Shown here piece by piece: positions 1-8,299 of a stretch of DNA of 42,103 bases. Every line of letters starts with the position of its first letter. Positions within the stretch are counted from its first letter, which is position 1. The notes beneath the pieces are model-generated. The model saw only the letters and a program-made list of their open reading frames with translations, did not search any database and was not told the origin of the DNA. The translations under genes and the position numbers were made by a program. The stretch comes from Bacteroidota bacterium (GTDB lineage Bacteria; Bacteroidota; Bacteroidia; Bacteroidales; Bacteroidaceae), in assembly GCA_023458215.1 (NCBI GenBank), contig JAEXAJ010000054.1:1-42103 (forward strand). The letters are read 5' to 3'.

Positions 1-9
1 GATAAGGTA

Positions 10-71
10 GCTGCGCTATGTGCCACAGAGTATTATCCCACTATCACTTTATCACCCAATCACTTTATCAC
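10..71. repeat. partial hyphenated palindrome: GCTGCGC core plus tandem arm
   Basis: A 13-base unit (ATCACTTTATCAC) occurs twice, at 43-55 and 59-71, with a 16-base period. The core GCTGCGC at 10-16 reads GCGCAGC on the other strand, the same core found in the loops of the complete elements at 2709-2779 and 16439-16520. I infer that this is the loop and one arm of a third member whose other arm lies before base 1. No gene is visible before base 95. Confidence 0.45.
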
Positions 72-94
72 ATTTAGCTCATATCCATTTAGGA

Positions 95-235
95 ATGAAC
101 TTTGATACGGTTGCCCTGTGTGCCATTATATCGGCTTTTATAATTTCACTTATTTTATATCAGACATATATGCAACTTTCTTTCATCCGTGATGTTACTT
201 ATGTATACAAAGAACAACATAATTATAGATTATGA
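95..235 (+). CDS. possible small single-pass membrane protein upstream of ndh
   Basis: This 46-residue reading frame starts at an ATG preceded by AGGA and ends in a TGA that overlaps the ndh start codon (ATGA at 232-235), an arrangement typical of translational coupling. Residues about 3-25 form one hydrophobic segment (AIISAFIISLILYQTY), followed by a polar tail. I recognise no family. Against it, a near-consensus -7 box (GAACTTTG, 97-104) falls just inside the start, which would place transcription initiation downstream. It could be a real coupled leader protein or only non-coding leader of ndh. Confidence 0.28.
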   Translation: MNFDTVALCAIISAFIISLILYQTYMQLSFIRDVTYVYKEQHNYRL

Positions 236-1518
236 AAACAGCAATGGATATTCCCGATAAAGAGGGAAGAAAGCGAATAATAATTGTAGGTGGTGGTTTT
301 GGTGGGCTGAAACTGGCTAGAAAACTGAAAAGTGATAAATATCAGGTAGTATTATTAGACAAAAACAATTATCATATCTTCCAACCACTTCTTTATCAGG
401 TAGCGACCGCAGGCATTGAGCCAAGTGCCATATCATTTCCGTTCCGGAAAATATTCAAGAGGCGGGAACATTTTCATATACGTATTTGTGAGGCACAACA
501 AGTTTTTCCTGAGAATAATCTTTTGGAAACTTCAATCGGTACCATAGCGTACGACTATTTGGTTATAGCGACCGGATGCAGTACGAATTATTTCGGAAAT
601 GATAGCATGGCTAAACATACCATGGCGTTAAAAAACACCTCAGAGGCTTTGTTCAACCGAAATCAGATATTGGATAGTTTTGAACAAGCCCAAAATACGA
701 ACAATGAAGAAGAACGGAAGCGATTGATGACTTTTGCCATCGTAGGCGGTGGAGCTACCGGTATTGAATTGGCGGGTGCTTTGGCAGAGATGAGAAAATT
801 TGTATTACCGCAAGATTATCCGGATTTGAATATCAATGAAATGCGCATTGTTCTTATAGATGCCTCTCCCAGGCTTTTGTCGGCTTTCTCTGATGTCTCT
901 TCTCAAGAGGTAACCGATTATCTGAGAAAACGGGATGTTGAAATAAAACTGAATGCTCTTGTGAAGACTTATGAGGACAATCGGTTGGTTTTGAGTGGTG
1001 ATACTATTATTGAAACAAGCAATGTATTCTGGGTAGCCGGTGTAAAAGCAAACAGTCTTCAAGGATTGCCTACTGAAGTCTATGGTCCGGGTAATCGTTT
1101 GAAGGTAGATCGTTTCAATCGTTTGCTCAATTATACAAATATCTTTGCTATTGGAGATACGGCGCTTATGGTAACTGATCAGTATCCCAAAGGGCACCCA
1201 CAGGTCGTTCAGCCGGCGATCCAACAAGCCGGAAATTTGATAGTCAATTTGCAACGCATGGAAGAAGGCTTGCCTTTACAACCGTTTGTATATCACAATA
1301 AGGGTTCAATGGCAACTATTGGCCGCAATAATGCAGTGGTTGAGCTTAAAAAGATGCGTTTCGGCGGTTTTCCGGCTTGGGCTGTATGGCTTTTTATTCA
1401 CTTGATGAGTATTGTAGGTGTGAAGAATCGCTTATTTATTTTTGTCGATTGGATGTGGAGTTATTTCACTTATGATCCTTCTTTGCGGATTATCATTAAA
1501 CCTTTGAAACGGGAATAA
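232..1518 (+). CDS. ndh: type II NADH:quinone dehydrogenase (NDH-2)
   Basis: Single-subunit, non-proton-pumping flavoenzyme that passes electrons from NADH to menaquinone at the cytoplasmic face of the membrane. Two Rossmann dinucleotide sites are visible: FAD-binding VGGGFGG at residues 19-25, and NAD-binding VGGGATGIELAG near residue 170. The mid-protein ATGCSTNYFG and the later IFAIGDTA motif, which contacts FAD, are also present, followed by the PAIQQAG segment of the quinone-site region. The C-terminal 60 residues carry aromatic and hydrophobic stretches (AWAVWLFIHLMSIVG) that fit the family's membrane anchor. Length 428 is normal. A doxX-like gene follows after 51 nt, probably co-transcribed. 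Confidence 0.93.
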   Translation: MKTAMDIPDKEGRKRIIIVGGGFGGLKLARKLKSDKYQVVLLDKNNYHIFQPLLYQVATAGIEPSAISFPFRKIFKRREHFHIRICEAQQVFPENNLLETSIGTIAYDYLVIATGCSTNYFGNDSMAKHTMALKNTSEALFNRNQILDSFEQAQNTNNEEERKRLMTFAIVGGGATGIELAGALAEMRKFVLPQDYPDLNINEMRIVLIDASPRLLSAFSDVSSQEVTDYLRKRDVEIKLNALVKTYEDNRLVLSGDTIIETSNVFWVAGVKANSLQGLPTEVYGPGNRLKVDRFNRLLNYTNIFAIGDTALMVTDQYPKGHPQVVQPAIQQAGNLIVNLQRMEEGLPLQPFVYHNKGSMATIGRNNAVVELKKMRFGGFPAWAVWLFIHLMSIVGVKNRLFIFVDWMWSYFTYDPSLRIIIKPLKRE

Positions 1519-1569
1519 ACTTTTGTTCAACAACATTTGTTATGGTTTTATATACGAACTTAAAAACGA

Positions 1570-2013
1570 ATGAATATGTTAAAACGATTTTTATTTCCGA
1601 GTAAACCGGACGGAACAGCGGAATCTGCTATATTATTAATAGTAAGAATTGTATTCGGTGTGTTACTAATGAGTCATGGGCTTGCAAAGTTAGAGAACTT
1701 TCATGAAATGTCCGCAGTGTTTCCTGACCCTTTAGGAGTGGGTAGTACTATGTCTTTAGTATTAGCTATTTTTGGTGAATTATTTTGCTCTATGGCTTTT
1801 ATTATAGGATTTCTGTATCGCTTGGCAATGATACCGATGATCTTCACAATGTGTATTGCATTTTTCGTTATTCATAGCCATGATCCGTTCTCTACCAAAG
1901 AATTGGCTTTTGTATATTTAGTAGTGTTTGTGTTGATGTACATTATTGGCCCCGGCAAGTTTTCGGCAGACCACTGGATCGGAAATATCCTTTCACGCAA
2001 AGCCGGAAAATAG
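1570..2013 (+). CDS. DoxX family membrane protein
   Basis: This 147-residue protein has about four hydrophobic segments (near residues 20-40, 58-80, 83-100 and 115-135), typical of DoxX/DoxD-like proteins. The N-terminal part carries the usual pattern of an arginine and MSHGLAKLENF after the first helix. DoxX proteins are small integral membrane proteins linked in some bacteria to quinone redox reactions or oxidative stress; a specific role cannot be read from the sequence. Its position directly behind ndh (51 nt) makes a respiratory-chain accessory role plausible, but that is inference. Confidence 0.85.
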   Translation: MNMLKRFLFPSKPDGTAESAILLIVRIVFGVLLMSHGLAKLENFHEMSAVFPDPLGVGSTMSLVLAIFGELFCSMAFIIGFLYRLAMIPMIFTMCIAFFVIHSHDPFSTKELAFVYLVVFVLMYIIGPGKFSADHWIGNILSRKAGK

Positions 2014-2150
2014 AGGGCTATATATTTTACAGTAAGAATAGAATTAAGGTTCTAGCTGAAGTTTTCTTGCAAAAAATCCTATATTTGCAAAATCTTTGGT
2101 TTAGCTCATGAGCTAAATTGACAAAACACTGTAAAATTATAAAAGTAATT
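2014..2150 (+). promoter_or_regulatory. promoter with 16-bp perfect palindrome before the DUF3332 gene
   Basis: A consensus Bacteroidetes -7 box TATATTTG lies at 2080-2087, predicting transcription to start near 2094. Immediately downstream, at 2101-2116, is the perfect 16-base palindrome TTAGCTCATGAGCTAA, 34 bases before the chosen ATG at 2151. No convincing -33 TTTG at the usual spacing was found. The palindrome would sit in the first bases of the transcript and could be an operator or a 5' hairpin. Confidence 0.6.
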
Positions 2151-2705
2151 ATGAAGAAAATCAATTTGAAAATGGCTGCAACTGTGATGATTTGTGGCTC
2201 GTTTCTTTTCAGTTCTTGCATTGGTTCTTTCGGATTGCACAGCAAACTTGTAAGTTGGAATCAAAGTATCGGTACGAAGTTTGTAAACGAACTGGTATAT
2301 CTTGCATGTAACATCATTCCTGTTTATGCTGTATGTTACTTAGCAGATGCTCTAGTGATTAACTCTATTGAATTTTGGAGTGGCAGTAATCCTTTAGCTA
2401 GTATTGGTGATGTAAAAAAGGTAAAGGGTGAAAATGGCAATTATTTGGTAGAAACACTCGAAAATGGTTATTCCATTACCAAAGAGGGTGAAACTACTTC
2501 TATGGAATTGATTTATAATAAAGAACTGAATACGTGGAATGTAGTAGCTGCAGGTGTTAGCACTGAGTTGTTACAGCTGAACAATAATGGTACTGCACAA
2601 TTGAAGTTGCCAAACGGTGAAGCAATGACTGTTTCACTGGATGCTCAAGGAGTGGCAAATGCACGTCATGCGATAGGTATTGAGACCTATTACGCCAGCC
2701 GATAA
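2151..2705 (+). CDS. DUF3332-like lipoprotein
   Basis: A 184-residue protein with a lipoprotein-type N terminus: positively charged MKKINLK, a hydrophobic core, and a lipobox ending at Cys23 (FLFSSC). The segment after it, LHSKLVSWNQSIGTKFVNEL, and a second hydrophobic helix with IPVYAVCYLADALVIN match what I know of the DUF3332 family of Bacteroidetes and Proteobacteria; its function is unknown. The rest is a polar beta-rich region. I start at ATG 2151 rather than the upstream TTG because the signal peptide begins there. It has its own promoter at 2080-2087 and is followed by a strong palindrome before the convergent tamL-like gene. Confidence 0.8.
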   Translation: MKKINLKMAATVMICGSFLFSSCIGSFGLHSKLVSWNQSIGTKFVNELVYLACNIIPVYAVCYLADALVINSIEFWSGSNPLASIGDVKKVKGENGNYLVETLENGYSITKEGETTSMELIYNKELNTWNVVAAGVSTELLQLNNNGTAQLKLPNGEAMTVSLDAQGVANARHAIGIETYYASR

Positions 2706-2708
2706 ATA

Positions 2709-2779
2709 GTTGAAAGAGGAGAGTTGAAAGTTATCATGCGATTAGTGCGCAGCATAACTTTCAACTCTCCTCTTTCAAC
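2709..2779. terminator. 26-bp perfect inverted repeat between convergent genes
   Basis: Arms at 2709-2734 and 2754-2779 are perfectly complementary over 26 bases and enclose a 19-base loop that contains TGCGCAGCA. The arms are themselves internally repetitive: GTTGAAAG occurs twice in the left arm, 14 bases apart. It lies 3 bases after the DUF3332 stop and 9 bases before the stop of the opposing gene, so it fits a bidirectional terminator. There is no long T tract. Confidence 0.75.
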
Positions 2780-2788
2780 TTTCAACTC

Positions 2789-5101
2789 TCAAAACGGGTA
2801 TCCTACTGCAAAGTGGAATGCGAAATCACGGCCAAAGTCAGGATTAAAAATAGGATAATGGTCTTTTCTATTGGTATAAGCAGGATTTATAGCCTTCATA
2901 CCTCCATCAAAGCGTAATACAAAAAAATCTAAGTCCATACGTAATCCTAAACCGTACGCTACGGCTATTTGCTTATAGAATTTATTGAATTCAAATTTAC
3001 CGCCCGGTTGATCTTTATAATTGCGTAAAGTCCAGATATTACCGGCATCAACAAAGACAGCTCCCCGGAATTTCCAAAACAGACGGGTGCGATATTCGAT
3101 ACTTGCATCTAACTTGATATCTCCCGATTGATTCATAAAATTTCCATCACCCACAAAAGAGCCTGGTCCTAAATCGCGTACAGACCAGCCACGTACACTG
3201 TTGGCACCACCGGAGAAGTAACGTTTCTCAAAAGGAAGCATAGTTGCATTACCGTATGGGATAGCAATACCGGCACCTAAATGAAAAGCTAAGGAATTCC
3301 GATAATCGATAACAATGTTCTTGGCAAAATCAAAATCTCCTTTAATGTATTGGGCAAACGGAATATTCAGCAATGTATATTCGCCATCTTTATTTTTATT
3401 AAGACGAGCCATCTTGGCAATAGAATATAAGAAGTTTCCGGCAGACTCAAAATTAAGGCGGATGGAATAGGAATTACCAACAAGTGCATTGTTCATCAAT
3501 GCCTGCCCCGCACTATTGTAAGTATAGCTATATCCGGTGCGAACAATCAAACGATCGGCATAATTGTATTTTAGAATGTAATTTTCATTCTTTTCTAAGT
3601 ATTGTTCTTCAAATTTGGAGTCTATCCAAGGCATATATAGATAGTTGATATCCAAAAGATCAATACGATGCTGTGAACGTTGGCGTTGGACTCCCCATTT
3701 ATAGCTCCATCCTGCGGATGCTACAATACGGGTAAACTCCGGGCGCATTTGGAAATTATACTGAAGACCGAATTCTGTAGTAGCTCTTATTCTCCGTTTA
3801 AAATCGCCGGATATGAATGGGAACATGAACCGAGGAAAATTAACAGTGGCTTCAGCACCAAATTCTGTGTAATTTTGGTTCTGTAATCCGCTCTGCAAAC
3901 CTGATACAGCTTCGTATGCACCACGTATTTTAAACATAAAAGTTTCGGAACCTTTGAACAAGTTACGATGCTGAAAAGCTACGGCAGCAGCAGCTCCCAA
4001 ATCACCCGCAGAATTTGTTCCTTCTATTTCAAATGAAACGGATTGGTGTTTGCTTTTTGTTAAAAGTACGTAAGCATTCAATTTAGCACTATCGCCTTGC
4101 ATGGTTTCAATAAAACGTATATTGGTATATTTCAATGCTTGCAGGCGACCGAAACTGGAATAAGTGCGCTGTACATCTTGTTCATTATACAAAGTACCGG
4201 GAATAATTCTTAGGTTATTAGTCAATACCTTAGGACGTAGATATAATTTGTCTTTATAATAAATCGGGAAACCTTTGTAATGCAGTGAGTCATTCACTTC
4301 AATACTATTTAATGCGGATGATTCCAGCATATTATAATCCGTAATGAAGTTCACCTTGTTTATGGTATATTGACGATGATTTTGAGGATCATCTTCGCTA
4401 CGTTGTTTGTATGGATTCAAATGCATAGTCAGGTCTACCAAATAGGTATTGCGAACTGTATCTGCCGTATAAGAAATATAATCCTTGTTGAATTTATAGT
4501 AACCATTCTGCAAAAGGTTACTTGTGATACGTTGGCGTTCCGCATCCAAAACATTGACATCAAAGTACATGCCCTCAGATAAAAGAGTTGCAGTTGAATC
4601 TTTCAACATATACTCTTTGATTTTGGGATCGAGGATGTCATATTTCAGGGTACGTACCTTATAAGGTTTACCGGTAGTAACCTTATAAGTCAGTTTCATT
4701 TTCTTCTTTTTTACTTGGCGTACAGGCTCTACTATCGCTCCCATATACCCCATGTTTTGTACAGCTTTGGTTATTTCCTCACTGGTACGTTCAGTCTCTT
4801 TTGCATTATAAATAACGGGAGCATCTCCCAATTTGCGTAAAGTGCGGTTAACCCAACGTGTCGAATCACGTCCGGACCAGTTATAGACATATAACTGCGT
4901 CTTTATCAGACTAAACCATTTGGAGTTCGGGTTTTGACGAAGGTATAATGATAAGTTCGACGGCTTTACTTCCTTGTTGTCCGTTTGTATGCGCACTTCG
5001 TCCAGCAAATAAGTACCATCCGGCACATACTTGGTGGAAGAACAAGAAGCCAATAAAAGTACGACAGTAGCAAATATCGCGTAGCGGAAGCCTTTCTTCA
5101 T
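2789..5101 (-). CDS. TamL-like lipidated Omp85/BamA-TamA family outer-membrane protein
   Basis: A 770-residue outer-membrane biogenesis protein. The N terminus is a lipoprotein signal with Cys20 in LLLASCSS, followed by STKYVPDGTYLLDEVRI, the opening typical of the Bacteroidetes TamA-like lipoprotein TamL. POTRA-like repeats occupy roughly residues 25-360. The C-terminal half alternates as a 16-strand barrel would, carries the Omp85 loop-6 motif as SVRGW in RYFSGGANSVRGW, and ends in an aromatic residue (AVGYPF). A TamB partner is not in the window. The divergent RNA methyltransferase gene is a neighbour I associate with tamL in other Bacteroidetes. A -7 box, TATATTTG on the minus strand (5139-5132), serves it. 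Confidence 0.88.
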   Translation of the reverse strand: MKKGFRYAIFATVVLLLASCSSTKYVPDGTYLLDEVRIQTDNKEVKPSNLSLYLRQNPNSKWFSLIKTQLYVYNWSGRDSTRWVNRTLRKLGDAPVIYNAKETERTSEEITKAVQNMGYMGAIVEPVRQVKKKKMKLTYKVTTGKPYKVRTLKYDILDPKIKEYMLKDSTATLLSEGMYFDVNVLDAERQRITSNLLQNGYYKFNKDYISYTADTVRNTYLVDLTMHLNPYKQRSEDDPQNHRQYTINKVNFITDYNMLESSALNSIEVNDSLHYKGFPIYYKDKLYLRPKVLTNNLRIIPGTLYNEQDVQRTYSSFGRLQALKYTNIRFIETMQGDSAKLNAYVLLTKSKHQSVSFEIEGTNSAGDLGAAAAVAFQHRNLFKGSETFMFKIRGAYEAVSGLQSGLQNQNYTEFGAEATVNFPRFMFPFISGDFKRRIRATTEFGLQYNFQMRPEFTRIVASAGWSYKWGVQRQRSQHRIDLLDINYLYMPWIDSKFEEQYLEKNENYILKYNYADRLIVRTGYSYTYNSAGQALMNNALVGNSYSIRLNFESAGNFLYSIAKMARLNKNKDGEYTLLNIPFAQYIKGDFDFAKNIVIDYRNSLAFHLGAGIAIPYGNATMLPFEKRYFSGGANSVRGWSVRDLGPGSFVGDGNFMNQSGDIKLDASIEYRTRLFWKFRGAVFVDAGNIWTLRNYKDQPGGKFEFNKFYKQIAVAYGLGLRMDLDFFVLRFDGGMKAINPAYTNRKDHYPIFNPDFGRDFAFHFAVGYPF

Positions 5102-5131
5102 ACCGAATCATTAATTGCGCATAAACAGCTA

Positions 5132-5139
5132 CAAATATA
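5132..5139 (-). promoter_or_regulatory. -7 box for the tamL-like gene
   Basis: CAAATATA on the plus strand reads TATATTTG on the minus strand, a match to TAnnTTTG, 30 bases upstream of the start codon at 5101. No clear -33 box was seen. Confidence 0.55.
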
Positions 5140-5189
5140 CTTGTATTTTTTTGTTCCCGAAATAAAAAACGTCGGAAGAGTGCTGAGTT

Positions 5190-5221
5190 TTTGATTATAT
5201 TGAAATAATCACGTATTTTTG
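5190..5221 (+). promoter_or_regulatory. promoter of the RNA methyltransferase gene
   Basis: TTTG at 5190-5193 and TATTTTTG at 5214-5221 are separated by exactly 20 bases, a complete Bacteroidetes housekeeping promoter. The start codon at 5275 lies about 47 bases downstream of the predicted start of transcription. Confidence 0.75.
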
Positions 5222-5274
5222 CCATTCATTATTTCAACTCATAAACATACAAACTCATAAATTCAAAATCCCAA

Positions 5275-6036
5275 ATGGCATTAAGTAAAAACCGAATAAA
5301 ATATATCCATTCGTTAGAATTGAAAAAGAACCGGAAAACTGATAAAGTATTTCTGGCGGAAGGTCCTAAGCTTGTAGGTGACTTATTGGGATATTTGCCT
5401 TGTCAATTTCTTATAGCTACTGCCGAATGGCTTTCTCAGAACAAGCATTTACCTTTAAATGACATAACTGAAGTTTCGGAAGAAGAATTATCCCGTGCCA
5501 GCCTTTTGAAAACCCCTCAACAGGTATTAGCGGTATTTCAACAGCCGGATGACGAATTGGATATTTCGGTTATCAGTAGTTCCTTATGCCTTGCTTTAGA
5601 TGACGTACAAGATCCCGGCAATTTAGGAACTATCATCCGTTTGGCAGATTGGTTCGGAATAGAGCATATCTTTTGCTCACCCAATACGGTAGATGTTTAC
5701 AATCCAAAGACTATACAAGCTACTATGGGAGGTATTGCACGGGTAAAACTCCATTATACTCCCCTGCCTGAACTTATCAGTTCGCTAAAAGACATACCTG
5801 TTTATGGAACTTTCCTGGATGGAGAGAATATGTATTCGGAGGCTTTATCTTCGCATGGGCTGATTGTAATGGGAAATGAAGGCAATGGCATTGGAAAAGA
5901 AGTAGAACGACTCATCAACCGCAAACTATACATCCCCAACTATCCGGCAGATCGCGAAACATCCGAATCATTGAACGTAGCTATTGCTACAGCAGTAGTC
6001 TGTGCCGAGTTCCGGAGACAGGCCGCATTGTCTTAA
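5275..6036 (+). CDS. TrmH/SpoU family RNA 2'-O-methyltransferase
   Basis: A 253-residue SPOUT methyltransferase that uses S-adenosylmethionine to methylate a ribose 2'-OH in rRNA or tRNA. The three SpoU motifs are present: DPGNLGTIIR (residues 113-122) with the catalytic-type arginine, VMGNEGNGI near residue 200, and SESLNVAIATAVVCAEF near the C terminus, which forms the knotted cofactor site. The N-terminal 90 residues form a substrate-binding domain (LAEGPKLV). The exact target nucleotide cannot be read from the sequence. Its last 50 bases overlap the 3' end of a convergent hypothetical gene. Confidence 0.88.
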   Translation: MALSKNRIKYIHSLELKKNRKTDKVFLAEGPKLVGDLLGYLPCQFLIATAEWLSQNKHLPLNDITEVSEEELSRASLLKTPQQVLAVFQQPDDELDISVISSSLCLALDDVQDPGNLGTIIRLADWFGIEHIFCSPNTVDVYNPKTIQATMGGIARVKLHYTPLPELISSLKDIPVYGTFLDGENMYSEALSSHGLIVMGNEGNGIGKEVERLINRKLYIPNYPADRETSESLNVAIATAVVCAEFRRQAALS

Positions 6037-6331
6037 TATCAAAATGAGAGAAGTAAACAGGAACCATTGAATAATCCCGGCATATAAGGGTCGGAAATTC
6101 TTTCAATATGTTATGAGGGAGTTTTACCGATAAATTGATAGAATCATTGTCGCATACTTTCAACTCTTTTGTCGTTAAAAGTACAATCGCTCCCGGCAAC
6201 CATTCTACATTTTCGATCTCTTCGGCTAATGGAAAGGCACGTGTTACACATCCTTCTTCGGTCTCAATCACGTATTGTTTCAAATAACCGTATCCGGGTA
6301 GAAATAAGAAATGCGAAGCGTATCTTTTCAT
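5987..6331 (-). CDS. conserved-looking hypothetical protein, last gene of the ileS run
   Basis: A 114-residue protein starting MKRYASHFLFLPGYGYLKQY. It has no signal peptide or membrane segment and is rich in beta-type patterns (QYVIETEEG, WLPGAIVLL). I do not recognise a characterised family; it resembles small Bacteroides hypotheticals and faintly the N-terminal composite domain of amidohydrolases. The start is 2 bases after the DUF4296 stop, so it is probably translated from the same transcript. Its 3' end overlaps the convergent methyltransferase gene by 50 bases, leaving no room for a shared terminator. Confidence 0.7.
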   Translation of the reverse strand: MKRYASHFLFLPGYGYLKQYVIETEEGCVTRAFPLAEEIENVEWLPGAIVLLTTKELKVCDNDSINLSVKLPHNILKEFPTLICRDYSMVPVYFSHFDIKTMRPVSGTRHRLLL

Positions 6332-6333
6332 TA

Positions 6334-7260
6334 TTAATTTGCCGTTTGACGTAGTCTTGGACGAGGACGCACTTCTTGCCGGGGAGCTTTTTCCTCATCC
6401 GGCTTTTTCAACTCCACCGATGGTGTTGTTGTCACTGTATCTTTCTTTATCTGTGATTCCGCAATACTATCTTTCTTTGCAGTGATTAGTGTATCGGTAG
6501 CATGGTAGCGCATTAATGAAATGCGATCTGCCAATAGTGATTTTGCTACTTTCTGCAAAGGATAATAAATAAATCCACGCACTTCCTTTATCTTTCCGAT
6601 GGAATCACCGGATAAGCTGATAGTCTCAATGCCTGCTTTCTTTACCTTCTGAGTACTACTGATAATACTATCATTCTCATAAAGTATCTGCATTGCCATC
6701 ATAGGTGCATGTACACTATCAGGAGCACCGTTGTGAAAGCGGAAACGCACACTCCAACGTAAAGTATCTCTATCGTGGAAATTAGAGTCGGATGGCAAGG
6801 TAAAAGCAATCTTGTTATCTAAAGGCATACCTGTAAGCTGATAAATATGCTGCCATGCCCATACATCGATGCTGTCACCGGGTAGAGATTCTTTCGGTTT
6901 ATTATCACGTATGGCAATCAAGTGGTTGATACCATCTCTTTCAGCTTTCAACCGCAAGTTTACCTTTTCATAAATTTTGGTGAGTACTTCGGGATTGCGG
7001 GCATACCAAACCATAGAAGAGTCAAAAACAGCTTGAGTAATACCCTGTTTCTTAAATACCGATTCAATATATAACTGGCGTTTATAACTTTCATTATAAG
7101 GCACTTCTTCCCCCATAGCTTTTGCTATGTGGTAGTCATAAAGTACGTTTTCCATTTTGGCATCCGGTAAAACGTCCTTAGGTCTTTTTACCTGACAGGA
7201 TGTTAAACAGAATGCCAAAAGGGCAACGCTATACCATTGAATACGGTTTCTTCCTTTCAT
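6334..7260 (-). CDS. DUF4296 domain lipoprotein
   Basis: A 308-residue exported protein. A signal with a lipobox ends near Cys22 (LAFCLTSC), followed directly by the DUF4296 pattern (LPDAKMENVLYDYHIAKAMG, then a Tyr- and Lys-rich helix and SSMVWYARNPEVLTKIYEKV). The middle is beta-rich and the C-terminal 45 residues are low complexity (KKPDEEKAPRQEVRPRPR), probably an unstructured tail. Function is unknown; in Bacteroides the family commonly sits next to lspA. Its ATG overlaps the lspA stop by 4 bases (7257-7260), indicating translational coupling. Confidence 0.85.
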   Translation of the reverse strand: MKGRNRIQWYSVALLAFCLTSCQVKRPKDVLPDAKMENVLYDYHIAKAMGEEVPYNESYKRQLYIESVFKKQGITQAVFDSSMVWYARNPEVLTKIYEKVNLRLKAERDGINHLIAIRDNKPKESLPGDSIDVWAWQHIYQLTGMPLDNKIAFTLPSDSNFHDRDTLRWSVRFRFHNGAPDSVHAPMMAMQILYENDSIISSTQKVKKAGIETISLSGDSIGKIKEVRGFIYYPLQKVAKSLLADRISLMRYHATDTLITAKKDSIAESQIKKDTVTTTPSVELKKPDEEKAPRQEVRPRPRLRQTAN

Positions 7261-7886
7261 GATTTTTTTATCACATGATAGGATTCATTCAAATATTTAC
7301 TGTAAAACAGCAATAAAGCAATGATTCCACAACTTATTGCCGCATCGGCAAAGTTGAATATCGGACTGAAGAATATGAAATGTTCTCCACCGATAATGGG
7401 CATCCATTGAGGCCAATTAGTCTCAATTATAGGGAAATAAAACATGTCCACTACTTTTCCATAAAATAGTGGGGCATAGCCTCCCCCTTCGGGCATGAAA
7501 GAAGCAATTTGCGAATGGGTACTCTCATTAAAAAATACTCCATAGAATACGCTGTCGATGATATTTCCCAATGCCCCTGTCAGGATTAAGGAGACGCAAA
7601 TTATAAATCCGGTCTTCAATCCCTGTTTCACGAATTTATATAAGAACCATCCTATCACTGCTACGGCAACAATACGGAAAGAGGTAAGGAATAATTTTCC
7701 AAATATCTCCATACCGAAAGCCATACCATTATTCTCGGTAAAATAGATGTAGAACCAATCAGTAACACGTATGCTTTCGTGCCAGTACATGTGTGTTTTG
7801 ATCCATATCTTTATTATCTGGTCGATAATCAATACCGAAAAAATAATAAGTAGAGCAATACGACCTTTCGTGAAAAATTTTCCCAT
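7257..7886 (-). CDS. lspA: lipoprotein signal peptidase (signal peptidase II)
   Basis: Inner-membrane aspartyl protease that removes the signal peptide from diacylglyceryl-modified prolipoproteins. The 209-residue protein has four hydrophobic helices. Family motifs seen are TENNGMAFG (residues 50-58), the first catalytic aspartate in GALGNIIDSV (Asp111) and the second in FNFADAAI (Asp181). It is longer than the E. coli enzyme (about 164 residues) because of a loop at residues about 115-165, as is usual in Bacteroidetes. The downstream DUF4296 gene encodes a likely substrate of this enzyme, which fits the operon pairing. Confidence 0.95.
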   Translation of the reverse strand: MGKFFTKGRIALLIIFSVLIIDQIIKIWIKTHMYWHESIRVTDWFYIYFTENNGMAFGMEIFGKLFLTSFRIVAVAVIGWFLYKFVKQGLKTGFIICVSLILTGALGNIIDSVFYGVFFNESTHSQIASFMPEGGGYAPLFYGKVVDMFYFPIIETNWPQWMPIIGGEHFIFFSPIFNFADAAISCGIIALLLFYSKYLNESYHVIKKS

Positions 7887-7888
7887 TC

Positions 7889-8269
7889 TTATTTTTTACC
7901 GTTATTTTTAGCTTCTATGCTTAATGTTGCATGAGGCACAGCACGCAAGCGTTCTGCCGGGATCAACTTACCTGTTTCACGACATATACCATACGTTTTG
8001 TTCTCAATACGTACTAAAGCAGCTTGTAAGCCTTGAATAAACTTAAGCTGACGTTGTGCCAAACGTGTAGTTTCTTCTTTGGATAAGGTGTTGGCACCTT
8101 CTTCCAATACTTTATACGTAGGAGAAGTATCGTCGGTATCATTACCGTCTGCACCTGTCAGACTAGCTTTCAGCAATTCATAATCGCGTTGTGCCAACTC
8201 TAACTTTTCCATAATAATGGCGCGGAATTCTTCTAATTCAGCATCCGAGTATCTTGTTTTTTCTGCCAT
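7889..8269 (-). CDS. DksA/TraR-like protein lacking most zinc-finger cysteines
   Basis: A 126-residue protein of the DksA/TraR type. These bind the RNA polymerase secondary channel with a coiled coil and a C-terminal zinc finger. A long helical N-terminal part (residues 5-90) precedes the characteristic tail TGKLIPAERLRAVPHATLSI. Of the four cysteines expected there, only the first (Cys95, in YGICRETG) is present; the others are Thr, Ser and Glu. The fold may therefore be held without zinc, as I believe is common in Bacteroides homologues. It sits between ileS (30 nt) and lspA (2 nt). Confidence 0.85.
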   Translation of the reverse strand: MAEKTRYSDAELEEFRAIIMEKLELAQRDYELLKASLTGADGNDTDDTSPTYKVLEEGANTLSKEETTRLAQRQLKFIQGLQAALVRIENKTYGICRETGKLIPAERLRAVPHATLSIEAKNNGKK

Positions 8270-8299
8270 AACTTTTACGTGTTAATCGGTTAGTATTAA

